A stretch of 6,752 bases of DNA from Akkermansia sp. (GCA_017628435.1 JAGBZE010000042.1:1-6752); one strand, 5' to 3'. Positions 1 to 5,807 are shown, counted from the first letter of the stretch. Notes: generated by a model from the sequence alone, not told the origin. Numbers and translations: made by a program.

Positions 1-28
1 AAATCCAAAATCGTAAATCGTAAATCCC
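1..28. repeat. Degenerate short filler repeat (aaatcgt type)
   Basis: The first bases are imperfect tandem copies of a 7-base unit, aaatcgt or aaatccc, ending just before the -35 box of the next gene. It has no open frame or hairpin. Similar low-complexity filler occurs in other gaps of this window (around 1524, 3269 and 4349). Confidence 0.5.
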
Positions 29-57
29 TTGACTCTTCTTTCCCCAGGGCGTAGACT
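29..57 (+). promoter_or_regulatory. Promoter of nnr, leaderless geometry
   Basis: TTGACT (29-34), a 17-base spacer and TAGACT (52-57) form a sigma-70-like promoter. Six bases (gtcagc) separate the -10 box from the ATG at 64, so the expected transcription start is the A of ATG or next to it. No Shine-Dalgarno lies upstream of the ATG. The same geometry precedes the fic, rnz and AAA genes. Confidence 0.6.
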
Positions 58-63
58 GTCAGC

Positions 64-1503
64 ATGCAGATTTCTACAAGCCAGAGTGTGCGCGAGGCTG
101 AGCAGCGGCTTTTTGCCGCGGGGAAGGTGAGCTCGCTGGAGCTCATGAATACCGTGATTGACCGCCTGTGGCACATGGCCTGCGCGGAGCCCATGCTGCG
201 CGATTTCTCGCCCGCCCGCGTGGTGGTGTATGCCGGCACCGGCAACAATGCCGGTGATGCCATCGGCCTGGCGGGGCGCTGGGGCTGCCCGGTCACCCTG
301 CGCTGCGCCGGTGCCCTCTCAGCAGATGCGGCGGCCCAGCTCACCGGGCTGGAGGAGCAGGGGGTGCCGCAGCCGCAGGAGGGGCTGCTGATTATTGACG
401 GCCTGCTGGGCAGCGGGGCTGTGGGCGAGCTGCGCCCGGCGTATGCCGCCCTGGTGCGCGAGCTGAATGACCTGCGTGCTGCCAGCCCCCGCAGCCTGAC
501 TTTGGCTGTTGATGTTCCCACCGGGCTGGATGCCGCCACGGGCACCTGCGGGGCTGAGGTGGTGCTGGCAGATGCCACGGCGGTCATCGGTGCGGTGAAA
601 CCCGGGCTGCTGGCAGATGGTGCGGTGGATGCCGTGGGGCGTTTGTTCTGCATTCCGCTGCCGGAGGTAGGCGCGCTGCCGCTGGCAGATGCCGCGCGCG
701 TGGCCGATGCGGCGGAACTGGCACCGCTCCTGCCGCGGCGGGCGTATTCGTGCTTCAAGAACCGCGCCGGGCGTGTGGCCATTGTGGCGGGCAGCGTGGG
801 CATGGTCGGCGCGGCGCAGATGTGTGCCGAGGCCGCACTGGCGGCCGGTGCCGGGCTGGTGGTGCTGTATTGCCTGCCGCCGGTGTATCCCATTCTGGCC
901 GCCCGCGTGGCGCCGGAAATCATGGTGCGCCCGGTAGGCTCCTATGCGGATATTCAGGAACCCGATGCCCAGGTGCTGGTGATTGGCCCCGGCCTGGGCG
1001 AGGTGCAGCCGGTGGCGGCAGAATCCCTGCGCCGCCTGGCTATGGAGTTTGAAGGCACCGTGGTGCTGGATGCCGATGCCCTGAACACCGCCGCGGCAAA
1101 TGGCTGGCAACCGCAGCCGAACTGGATTCTGACCCCGCACCCGGGTGAGATGCGTCGGCTCGACCCTCGCCCCGCCGCTTCGCGCCGCGAGGTGGTGGCG
1201 CGTTATCTGGCGCAGCATGATTGCACCCTGCTGCTGAAAGGCGCCCGCACCATCATCGCCGACCGCACGCAGGTGCTCTACAACACCACCGGCGGCCCCT
1301 TCATGGCCAACGGCGGGCAGGGCGATGTGCTCGCCGGCGTCATCGGTGCCCTTGCCGCCCAGGGGCTGTCCCCCCACCGCGCCGCTGCCGCCGGTGCCTA
1401 TGTCTGCGGCCTCGCTGCCGAATCCGCCTGGGCCGCCTCCGGCTACCCCCGCGCCATCCGCGCCACCGATACCGCCGCCTTCATCCCGCAGAGCCTCGCC
1501 TGA
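64..1503 (+). CDS. nnr: Bifunctional NAD(P)H-hydrate epimerase / ADP- or ATP-dependent NAD(P)H-hydrate dehydratase
   Basis: A cytosolic metabolite-repair enzyme of 479 residues, the usual length for the fused YjeF form. Residues ~1-215 are the YjeF_N epimerase, which interconverts R- and S-NADHX/NADPHX: GTGNNAGD (58-65), IIDGLLGSG (110-118) and AVDVPTGLD (148-156). Residues ~225-479 are the ribokinase-like dehydratase, which restores NAD(P)H from the S epimer: the FKNRAGRV lead-in (231-238), GPGLG (308-312), VLDADALN (334-341), TPHPGEM (357-363), and NGGQGDVLAG (416-425) with the likely catalytic Asp421. Two motifs drift from consensus: NNAGDA for the usual NNGGDG, and GQGD for the usual GTGD. 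Both keep the Asp. The ATG at 64 is chosen because the family N-terminus (here SVREAEQRLF) follows at once and the promoter ends 6 bases before it. It stands alone and converges on fic. Function is assigned from family motifs. Confidence 0.95.
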   Translation: MQISTSQSVREAEQRLFAAGKVSSLELMNTVIDRLWHMACAEPMLRDFSPARVVVYAGTGNNAGDAIGLAGRWGCPVTLRCAGALSADAAAQLTGLEEQGVPQPQEGLLIIDGLLGSGAVGELRPAYAALVRELNDLRAASPRSLTLAVDVPTGLDAATGTCGAEVVLADATAVIGAVKPGLLADGAVDAVGRLFCIPLPEVGALPLADAARVADAAELAPLLPRRAYSCFKNRAGRVAIVAGSVGMVGAAQMCAEAALAAGAGLVVLYCLPPVYPILAARVAPEIMVRPVGSYADIQEPDAQVLVIGPGLGEVQPVAAESLRRLAMEFEGTVVLDADALNTAAANGWQPQPNWILTPHPGEMRRLDPRPAASRREVVARYLAQHDCTLLLKGARTIIADRTQVLYNTTGGPFMANGGQGDVLAGVIGALAAQGLSPHRAAAAGAYVCGLAAESAWAASGYPRAIRATDTAAFIPQSLA

Positions 1504-1523
1504 TGGCGGCGCACTAGCTGCTT

Positions 1524-1563
1524 ATTCTGCATTCTGCGTTCTGAAATCTGCATTCCTGCAAAT
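1524..1563. repeat. Degenerate short filler repeat (attctgc type)
   Basis: Imperfect copies of attctgc / tctgcatt lie about 20 bases past the nnr stop codon. They form no stable hairpin. The sequence resembles the filler in other gaps in style, though not in exact unit. Confidence 0.45.
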
Positions 1564-1626
1564 CGCCATCTCGAGCTCCTGGAGGCGCCCCAATTGTACA
1601 TTGCCCTTTGTAAATCCTATATCCCC

Positions 1627-1662
1627 AAAAATAAGGCCGGGCTCCCTTTCGGGAACCCGACC
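1627..1662 (-). terminator. Probable intrinsic terminator for leftward (fic) transcription
   Basis: CGGGCTCCC (1638-1646) and GGGAACCCG (1651-1659) pair with one mismatch around a TTTC loop, and the stem extends through further G-C pairs at 1635/1636 and 1661/1662. Read on the minus strand, the hairpin is followed by TTATTTTT (plus-strand 1627-1634), the classic U-tract. Read on the plus strand no T-run follows, so it fits fic better than nnr. It lies about 240 bases past the fic stop. Confidence 0.6.
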
Positions 1663-1870
1663 TCACTCTCTAATCAACTATGAAACTACATGAAAAAGAC
1701 TTGAATGAACCCCTCTCATAATCGCGCGTCGGGGGCTTCTTCTGTAGGTATAGATGCACCCCGCAGCAAATCCGTTCAAATAAATAGGAAAAAATTAGAA
1801 ATTTCCTCTGCCCACCCTCTTGAATGCTCCTTTCCCCCGGAAAATCCCCCAGGAAACTACTCGTCATTTT

Positions 1871-1918
1871 ATTTTAGCCCTCGAATTTAAAATAACCCTC
1901 GGCGTTATTTTAGTTTCG
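1871..1918. repeat. Distal copy of the fic-associated palindromic repeat
   Basis: A 48-base segment matches 3152-3199 at 43 of 48 positions in the same orientation, so fic is bracketed by direct repeats 1281 bases apart. Inside it, arms 1882-1895 and 1905-1918 form an imperfect 14-base inverted repeat (12 of 14 paired) around a 9-base centre ending ctcggcg. The fic stop codon (1905-1907) lies in the right arm, so the last residues of Fic are encoded by the repeat. Whether this copy regulates anything is unknown. Confidence 0.75.
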
Positions 1919-3071
1919 GGGCTTGGGAATCCTCCAGCATGTGGTGATAGGGAACGTACGTGTATACACGGTTTCTTGTGGATGTAGCGTTTTGGAGCAC
2001 CAGCCCGTGCTCTTCCATTTTCTGAAGGATTTTATACACGGTGGCTGGCGCCAGTTCCGCTTCTCGTGCAAGAATCAGCGGGCGGATGACGATGCAGCGC
2101 TGCAGGATTGCCAGCACTGCGGCGGCGCTCTTCCTCATGCGGCCTTGGGCGGTTACCCATTCTGCGTGCTCGGCCATCTGCCGTCTGAGTGTGACGATGT
2201 TGGCCACGGCATCTCTCGCCGTCACGACAACAGCCTCAAGGAAATATTCAATCCAAGCTTCCCAATCGCCGTCCTCCCGGATACGCCCAAGAAGTCGATA
2301 ATATTCCTGCCGGTGTTGCTTGAAGAACAGGCTGAGGTACAGAAGAGGCTTACTGAGCAACCCGCTTCGGCAAAGCATCATTTGAATCAGAAGTCTCCCG
2401 ACTCTTCCATTGCCATCAAGAAAGGGGTGAATGCTTTCGAACTGTACATGCACCATAGCCGCCTTCAGCAGGGGATGTATAGAGTCCTCTGTATTGATAA
2501 ACATTTCCAGCTCCCCCATGCACTGCATCAGCTCCTGCGGGGGCGGGGGGACATAGGCTGCATTTCCGGGGCGTGTGCCTCCAATCCAGTTCTGGCTCTG
2601 GCGGAACTCTCCTGGCATTTTGGTAGCACCGCGTCCTTGGCGCAGCAGCTCTGCATGCAGCTCCCGAATGAGCCGCAAGGACACAGGGTACCCCTCCGCC
2701 ATCCGCTGCATGCCTAACTGCATGGCAGAGACATAGTGGCTGACTTCTGCTACATCATCTGTAGATGTCTCTGTATAGTCTCCCTGCTCGTAAAGTAATA
2801 AATCGCTCAGCGATGACTGTGTGCCTTCAATCATCGAGGAGAGAACGGCTTCTTTTCGGACATAGGTGTAGATGAACGGTTCCATGCCGGGCAAATGCTG
2901 TCCCATGGTCTCCAGTTCGGTCAATGCCTTTACCGCCTCGGTAAACAGCTGCTGGGCGCTGACTGAGAGTTGCGGCAGCGGATGCGGCGGAAGAGCGTGA
3001 GGCACATAGGCCTGAACCCGCTCTCCCACTGTGCTGGTGGTAACATATCTGCCAGAGTCTCGTCTTTTCAT
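1905..3071 (-). CDS. Class II Fic family protein adenylyltransferase with C-terminal winged helix
   Basis: A cytosolic 388-residue protein laid out like SoFic-type proteins. Residues ~25-125 are a Fic_N region carrying the inhibitory [S/T]xxxE[G/N] motif as S78-x-x-x-E82-G83. The Fic core follows, with the intact catalytic motif HPFLDGNGRVGR (215-226; His215, Asp219, Asn221, Arg223, Arg226). Residues ~310-378 form a winged helix (recognition-helix region around APATVYKILQKM). Such enzymes transfer AMP from ATP to protein Ser/Thr/Tyr and may reverse it; the target here is unknown. All key residues are present, so it should be active and self-inhibited. The ATG at 3071 lies 6 bases after a -10 box, with no Shine-Dalgarno. 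The promoter is covered by palindromic boxes, so autoregulation by its own winged helix is my inference. There is no antitoxin-like partner beside it. Its stop codon lies inside a repeat shared with its upstream region. Confidence 0.93.
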   Translation of the reverse strand: MKRRDSGRYVTTSTVGERVQAYVPHALPPHPLPQLSVSAQQLFTEAVKALTELETMGQHLPGMEPFIYTYVRKEAVLSSMIEGTQSSLSDLLLYEQGDYTETSTDDVAEVSHYVSAMQLGMQRMAEGYPVSLRLIRELHAELLRQGRGATKMPGEFRQSQNWIGGTRPGNAAYVPPPPQELMQCMGELEMFINTEDSIHPLLKAAMVHVQFESIHPFLDGNGRVGRLLIQMMLCRSGLLSKPLLYLSLFFKQHRQEYYRLLGRIREDGDWEAWIEYFLEAVVVTARDAVANIVTLRRQMAEHAEWVTAQGRMRKSAAAVLAILQRCIVIRPLILAREAELAPATVYKILQKMEEHGLVLQNATSTRNRVYTYVPYHHMLEDSQAPKLK

Positions 3072-3077
3072 GTCAAC

Positions 3078-3106
3078 AGTCTAAGTTAAAATAGAAGGCC
3101 TGTCAA
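3078..3106 (-). promoter_or_regulatory. Promoter of fic, leaderless geometry
   Basis: On the minus strand TTGACA (3106-3101) is followed by a 17-base spacer and TAGACT (3083-3078), then 6 bases (gttgac) and the ATG at 3071. The -35 box is consensus and the -10 box is identical to that of nnr. One AAGTTAAAATA box lies in the spacer and an inverted partial box abuts the -35, so a bound protein would block RNA polymerase. Confidence 0.6.
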
Positions 3107-3205
3107 TTTTATTTTCGATCCAAAAGTTAAAATAACACGACGAGATATTTCATTTTAGGCCTCGAAGTTAAAATAAACCTCGGCGTTATTTTAACTTCGT
3201 CCGCC
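3083..3205. promoter_or_regulatory. Three-unit, 41-base-period operator-like array upstream of fic
   Basis: AAGTTAAAATA starts at 3083, 3124 and 3165, exactly 41 bases apart, about four helical turns, so the boxes lie on the same face of DNA. Each is followed by an inverted ATTTTA/TTATTTT half site (about 3109, 3150 and 3186). The third unit is the best: arms 3163-3176 and 3186-3199 form a perfect 14-base inverted repeat around a 9-base centre. The first unit overlaps the fic promoter. A dimeric winged-helix regulator, possibly Fic itself, is a plausible ligand. Confidence 0.65.
3152..3199. repeat. Proximal copy of the fic-associated palindromic repeat
   Basis: This is the partner of 1871-1918 (43 of 48 bases identical, same orientation). 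It contains the perfect 14-base inverted repeat at 3163-3176 / 3186-3199. Recombination between the two copies would remove fic with its promoter-proximal boxes. Confidence 0.75.
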
Positions 3206-3268
3206 GGGCAATATCCCCAAACACTCTACTTTAGAATCATTCTATAGGCAAAGAAAGAGGAGAGGGGA

Positions 3269-3312
3269 AGTACGAATTACGAATTCCGAAGTGCGAATTA
3301 TGAAGTGAAAAG
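3269..3312. repeat. Degenerate short filler repeat (tacgaatt / gaagtg type)
   Basis: Imperfect tandem units tacgaatt, acgaattc, gaagtgcg, cgaattat and gaagtgaa. The gaagtg part recurs at 4349-4375 and the gaattccgaatta part near 6039-6052, so this filler family is scattered through the window. Confidence 0.55.
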
Positions 3313-3332
3313 TCAGGCGGGCTGGAAGCCTG
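3303..3332 (-). terminator. Weak candidate terminator downstream of rnz
   Basis: caggc (3314-3318) and gcctg (3328-3332) form a 5-base stem with a 9-base loop. On the minus strand it is followed by acttttcac, a short T-rich stretch. It is at the right place, about 36 bases past the rnz stop, but stem and T-run are both weak. Confidence 0.25.
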
Positions 3333-3367
3333 CGGAATTCAACACATCCAAAATCCCCTGTCCTCAA

Positions 3368-4288
3368 TCAGTTCGACTCGTCGAACTGCAGCGTCTTGCA
3401 CCACCCGTCGCGGGGAACCTCCGTGTTCGGGAAAATGGCACGGGCCACATCGCGGTAGGCCTTGGGGTTCGGCAGGCTGGGGCTGAAATGGGTGAGCCAG
3501 AGCTCCTTCACGCCGCCGGCATCGGCGGCCAGGCGGGCGGCCTCGCTGAAAAGCATATGGCGGTTCTCCCGCGCCTTCGGCAGCATCTCGTCCTCGCCAT
3601 ACATGCCCTCGCAGATAAACAAATCAGAATCCTTGGCGGCGGCAGCAATTGCCGGCACCGGGCGGGTATCTGTGCAGTAGGTCAGCTTCAGCCCCCGGCG
3701 CGGCGGCCCCAGCACCATATCCGGCGTAAAGACGCGGCCCTCGTGCTCAATCGTCTCGCCCTTCTTCTGCAGGCGGCCCCAGAACTCCATCGGAATCCCC
3801 TGTTCGCGGGCACGCGCCGCATCGAACTTACCCGCGCGCGGCAGGGTGAAGCTGTAGCCATAGCAGGGCACACCGTGGTGCACCTGGAAGGCATGAATAT
3901 CGCAATCCAGGAAAAACATCGTCTCCTCCGGCGTCTCCAGCTCGCTCACGCGGATATCGAAAGGCAGGTTCGGCGCAATGGTGCGCAGCGCATTCACCAC
4001 ACGCTCCGTGCCCACCGGGCCGATGATGGAAAGCTCCTCCTCGCGGCCCATGTTGCCCATGGTCAGCAGCAGCCCCGGCAGCCCGGAAATATGGTCAGCA
4101 TGCAGGTGCGTGATGAGAATCTTATCCACCTGTTTCAGGCTCATCCCCACGCGCTGGGCGGCAATCTGCGTGCCCTCCCCGCAATCAATCAGCACGCTGT
4201 GCCCCTGGTAGCGCACCATCAGCGAGGTGAGCCAGCGATTCACCAGCGGCAGTGTCCCGCCGGTTCCCAGAAGACAGATATCGAGCAC
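3368..4288 (-). CDS. rnz: Ribonuclease Z (tRNA 3'-processing endonuclease, metallo-beta-lactamase fold)
   Basis: A 306-residue short-form RNase Z of usual length. It cuts pre-tRNA 3' trailers just after the discriminator base, in the cytoplasm. The metal-binding motif THLHADH (60-66) gives His61, His63, Asp65 (also catalytic) and His66. Further ligands are His138 in VHHGVPCYGY, Asp207 in YCTDTRP and His267 in LTHFSPS. DCGEGTQ (35-41), GLPGLL (69-74), EGMY (227-230) and HMLFSEAA (244-251) are all family features. The flexible exosite arm typical of RNase Z matches the region around GPPRRGLK (194-201). The start is GTG at 4288: LDICLLGTGGT begins right after it, as in the family, and a TTGACT promoter ends 6 bases upstream. 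It is divergent from the AAA gene and has no operon partner. An 8-base inverted repeat with a 4-base loop (3369-3388) spans its last codons and part of the stop. Confidence 0.95.
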   Translation of the reverse strand: MLDICLLGTGGTLPLVNRWLTSLMVRYQGHSVLIDCGEGTQIAAQRVGMSLKQVDKILITHLHADHISGLPGLLLTMGNMGREEELSIIGPVGTERVVNALRTIAPNLPFDIRVSELETPEETMFFLDCDIHAFQVHHGVPCYGYSFTLPRAGKFDAARAREQGIPMEFWGRLQKKGETIEHEGRVFTPDMVLGPPRRGLKLTYCTDTRPVPAIAAAAKDSDLFICEGMYGEDEMLPKARENRHMLFSEAARLAADAGGVKELWLTHFSPSLPNPKAYRDVARAIFPNTEVPRDGWCKTLQFDESN

Positions 4289-4294
4289 GCCCCG

Positions 4295-4323
4295 AGTTTC
4301 TCACAGCATCACCCAAAAGTCAA
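4295..4323 (-). promoter_or_regulatory. Promoter of rnz, leaderless geometry
   Basis: On the minus strand TTGACT (4323-4318), a 17-base spacer and GAAACT (4300-4295) precede 6 bases (cggggc) and the GTG at 4288. The -10 box is poor by itself (3 of 6), but its -ACT ending and the spacing match the nnr and fic promoters. This supports both the promoter and the GTG start. Confidence 0.5.
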
Positions 4324-4348
4324 GAACTCAGCGCGACAATGCAATGTC

Positions 4349-4375
4349 GAAGTGCGAGGTGGGAAGTGGGAAGTG
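4349..4375. repeat. Degenerate short filler repeat (gaagtggg type)
   Basis: Four imperfect units of gaagtgcg / aggtggg / aagtggg / aagtg, followed by a small hairpin (cccggc-ttt-gccggg, 4376-4390). It lies in the gap between the divergent rnz and AAA genes. Confidence 0.55.
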
Positions 4376-4488
4376 CCCGGCTTTGCCGGGGCTGGGAGGA
4401 ATATGTTATCCGCTTCTTCTCATATATGGGCTTGTGGCCTCGCTTTGGCACGTGCGGGAAAATACCTCAAAATTGGAATAAAAAGGTG

Positions 4489-4562
4489 TCAATTCCCGAA
4501 ATTCGGGAGTCTAGGCATTCCCGAATTTCGGGAATTTGCTTGCTTATCCTCCCGATTTGAGG
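4489..4562. promoter_or_regulatory. Operator-like palindromes upstream of the AAA/DUF4143 gene
   Basis: Three related elements lie here. First is TCCCGAA-A-TTCGGGA (4494-4508). Second is ATTCCCGAA-T-TTCGGGAAT (4517-4535), centred 25 bases from the first. Third is a half-conserved CTCCCGATTTGAGG (4549-4562) inside the promoter spacer. Both full palindromes have perfect arms. The 20 bases at 4489-4508 and the 14 bases at 4549-4562 recur exactly downstream of the gene at 5861-5880 and 5890-5903. A dimeric winged-helix protein is the likely ligand; the ATPase's own winged helix is a candidate by inference. Confidence 0.7.
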
Positions 4563-4568
4563 CATAAT
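4540..4568 (+). promoter_or_regulatory. Promoter of the AAA/DUF4143 gene, leaderless geometry
   Basis: TTGCTT (4540-4545), a 17-base spacer and CATAAT (4563-4568) are followed by 6 bases (gtgggc) and the ATG at 4575. The -10 box matches 5 of 6 consensus bases. The spacer contains the third palindrome-like element, and the strongest palindrome ends 4 bases before the -35. Confidence 0.6.
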
Positions 4569-4574
4569 GTGGGC

Positions 4575-5807
4575 ATGGAGCCTCTGCGGATATACGAACG
4601 AACCCTGAGAAGTAAGATTGAGGAATTAGCTGGCTATTTCCCTTGTGTGATGCTTACTGGCGCGCGCCAGGTAGGCAAATCTACCTTGCTGCGCAGCATG
4701 CTGCCTGAGGGTATGAACTATGTGACTCTGGATGACTATGTGGAGGCAGCGAGGGCAAAAGAAGATCCTAACGGGTTCCTGGACCGGCACGGAGAACCTC
4801 TGTGTATCGATGAGATCCAGTATGCTCCGGAACTTTTGCGAGCCATCAAGGTGCGCGTGGATGCCAATCGCCGCCCCGGCATGTACTGGCTGACGGGCTC
4901 TCAGCGTTTCCATATGATGAAAGGCGTGACTGAGAGTCTGGCCGGGCGTATCGGGGTGCTTGAGCTTATGAGCCTTTCTCAGCAAGAGATGCTGGGGCAG
5001 GGGGCTGACGCGGCTTTCTTTCTGCCCGAAACGCTTTCGGAAACCTCGCCCTTGCATGGTACCTGTGGGGTTGCTTCACTTTACGAACGCATCTGGCGTG
5101 GTGGTTATCCCCAGCTGATTCAGTACCCTCAGATGCCTGTGCGCGACTTCTTCAATTCCTACCTGCAGACTTATGTGGAACGCGATGTGCAGAGCCTTTC
5201 TCAGGTGGGGGATAAGAGCGCCTTTGTCACCCTTATGCGCTCCGCTGCGTTGCGGACCGGGCAGCAGCTTGTGTACAGCGATCTGGCTCGCGATGCCGGT
5301 ATTTCGCCCAAAACCGCGGCGTCCTGGGTGTCCATTCTCGAAACATCGGGTATTGTATCGCTGTTGAAACCATACCATTCCAATAGTCTGAAACGCCTGA
5401 CTAAAAGTTCTAAGCTGTATTTCCTCGATACCGGGTTGTGTTCCTGGCTGGCTGGTTGCCAGAGCGCTGCAGACCTGTCTCGCGGTCCTCTGGCTGGAGC
5501 GATGCTCGAAACCTGGGTGTACGGCCAGCTCCTGCGCAGCTTCACCAATGCCGGCATAGACCCTCAGCTCTACTATTTTCGGAACCTCGATGGTGCGGAG
5601 GTCGATTTTCTACTGGAGTATAATCAGTGTCTGTACCCCATGGAAGTCAAGCATAGCAGCCGCCCCATGCCGGGAGACTTAAAGGGCATGCGCCACATCC
5701 CACCCGCGCTTAACGGAATGCACCCTGGTATAGTCCTTTGCACCTCCTCCCGTATCGATGTGTTGAATGAAGCTGGGGCCCTGGGCTATCCTATATCCTG
5801 CTTGTAA
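4575..5807 (+). CDS. AAA family ATPase with DUF4143 domain (ATP-binding protein)
   Basis: A 410-residue protein of the AAA_14/DUF4143 family, common in accessory regions; its biological role is unsettled. The N-terminal ATPase has Walker A GARQVGKST (29-37), Walker B PLCIDE (75-80), LTGSQ (106-110) and the SLAGR arginine (121-125). A winged-helix segment lies at ~228-266 (YSDLARDAGISPKTAASWV). The C-terminal part has a PD-(D/E)XK-like pattern, Glu312, Asp344 in GAEVDFLL and Glu357-x-Lys359 in MEVK, so nuclease-like residues are kept; nuclease activity is not implied by this alone. The frame is open upstream to a TTG at 4536, but the ATG at 4575 is chosen because MEPLRIYERTL is the family-like start and the -10 box ends 6 bases before it. 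Starting at 4536 would put the promoter inside the gene. It is likely controlled by the palindromes around its promoter. Confidence 0.93.
   Translation: MEPLRIYERTLRSKIEELAGYFPCVMLTGARQVGKSTLLRSMLPEGMNYVTLDDYVEAARAKEDPNGFLDRHGEPLCIDEIQYAPELLRAIKVRVDANRRPGMYWLTGSQRFHMMKGVTESLAGRIGVLELMSLSQQEMLGQGADAAFFLPETLSETSPLHGTCGVASLYERIWRGGYPQLIQYPQMPVRDFFNSYLQTYVERDVQSLSQVGDKSAFVTLMRSAALRTGQQLVYSDLARDAGISPKTAASWVSILETSGIVSLLKPYHSNSLKRLTKSSKLYFLDTGLCSWLAGCQSAADLSRGPLAGAMLETWVYGQLLRSFTNAGIDPQLYYFRNLDGAEVDFLLEYNQCLYPMEVKHSSRPMPGDLKGMRHIPPALNGMHPGIVLCTSSRIDVLNEAGALGYPISCL

Larger units (their letters stand above)
1504..1904. other. Convergent spacer between nnr and fic, no convincing gene
   Basis: About 400 bases with no recognisable protein. 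It holds imperfect repeats of attctgc/ctgcatt (1524-1563), a hairpin with a leftward T-run (about 1627-1662), AT-rich sequence, and the distal copy of the fic repeat from 1871. Short frames on both strands (65 codons from an ATG at 1867 on the minus strand, 61 codons from 1705 on the plus strand) give low-complexity translations with no domain. Confidence 0.6.
3206..3367. other. Spacer between the fic operator and rnz, with filler repeats
   Basis: No gene is seen. It holds a short palindrome (tagaat-c-attcta, 3232-3244), purine-rich sequence, a filler block of tacgaatt / gaattccg / gaagtg units (3269-3312), and a weak hairpin next to rnz. Confidence 0.5.

Noticed and set aside
319..1377. Long open frame (352 codons) on the minus strand across nnr
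   Set aside because: It is antisense to a gene with full-length family motifs; the translation is rich in His, Gln, Gly and Arg with no domain, as expected for a shadow frame in GC-rich coding DNA.
1670..1867. 65-codon minus-strand frame starting beside the distal fic repeat
   Set aside because: It is tempting because the repeat lies just upstream of its ATG, but the spacing to a TAAAAT box is 3 rather than 6 bases, the translation has no domain or similarity to the Fic N-terminus, and it ends at the spacer hairpin region.
1923..2717. Open frame of 264 codons on the plus strand across fic
   Set aside because: It is antisense to the Fic coding sequence, whose motifs are intact; its translation has no recognisable domain.
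1871..3199. Insertion sequence or transposon carrying fic
   Set aside because: There is no transposase and no terminal inverted repeats at the outer ends; the flanking copies are direct repeats that look regulatory.
3083..3205. CRISPR-like array
   Set aside because: There are only three units with a short 11-12 base conserved box, degenerate intervening sequence related to the box itself, and no cas genes; an operator array fits better.
4487..4492. TTGACA on the minus strand next to the AAA operator as a leftward promoter
   Set aside because: No acceptable -10 box lies 16-18 bases downstream on the minus strand and no start codon follows at the spacing seen for the other genes.
3305..4567. 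Open frame of 420 codons on the plus strand across rnz and its promoter
   Set aside because: It is longer than rnz but antisense to intact RNase Z motifs. It also crosses the filler repeats and the AAA operator palindromes, and its translation looks like a low-complexity shadow.
4536..4574. Upstream TTG start for the AAA/DUF4143 gene (13 extra codons)
   Set aside because: The extension would place the -10 box inside the coding sequence; the ATG at 4575 gives a family-like N-terminus and correct promoter spacing.
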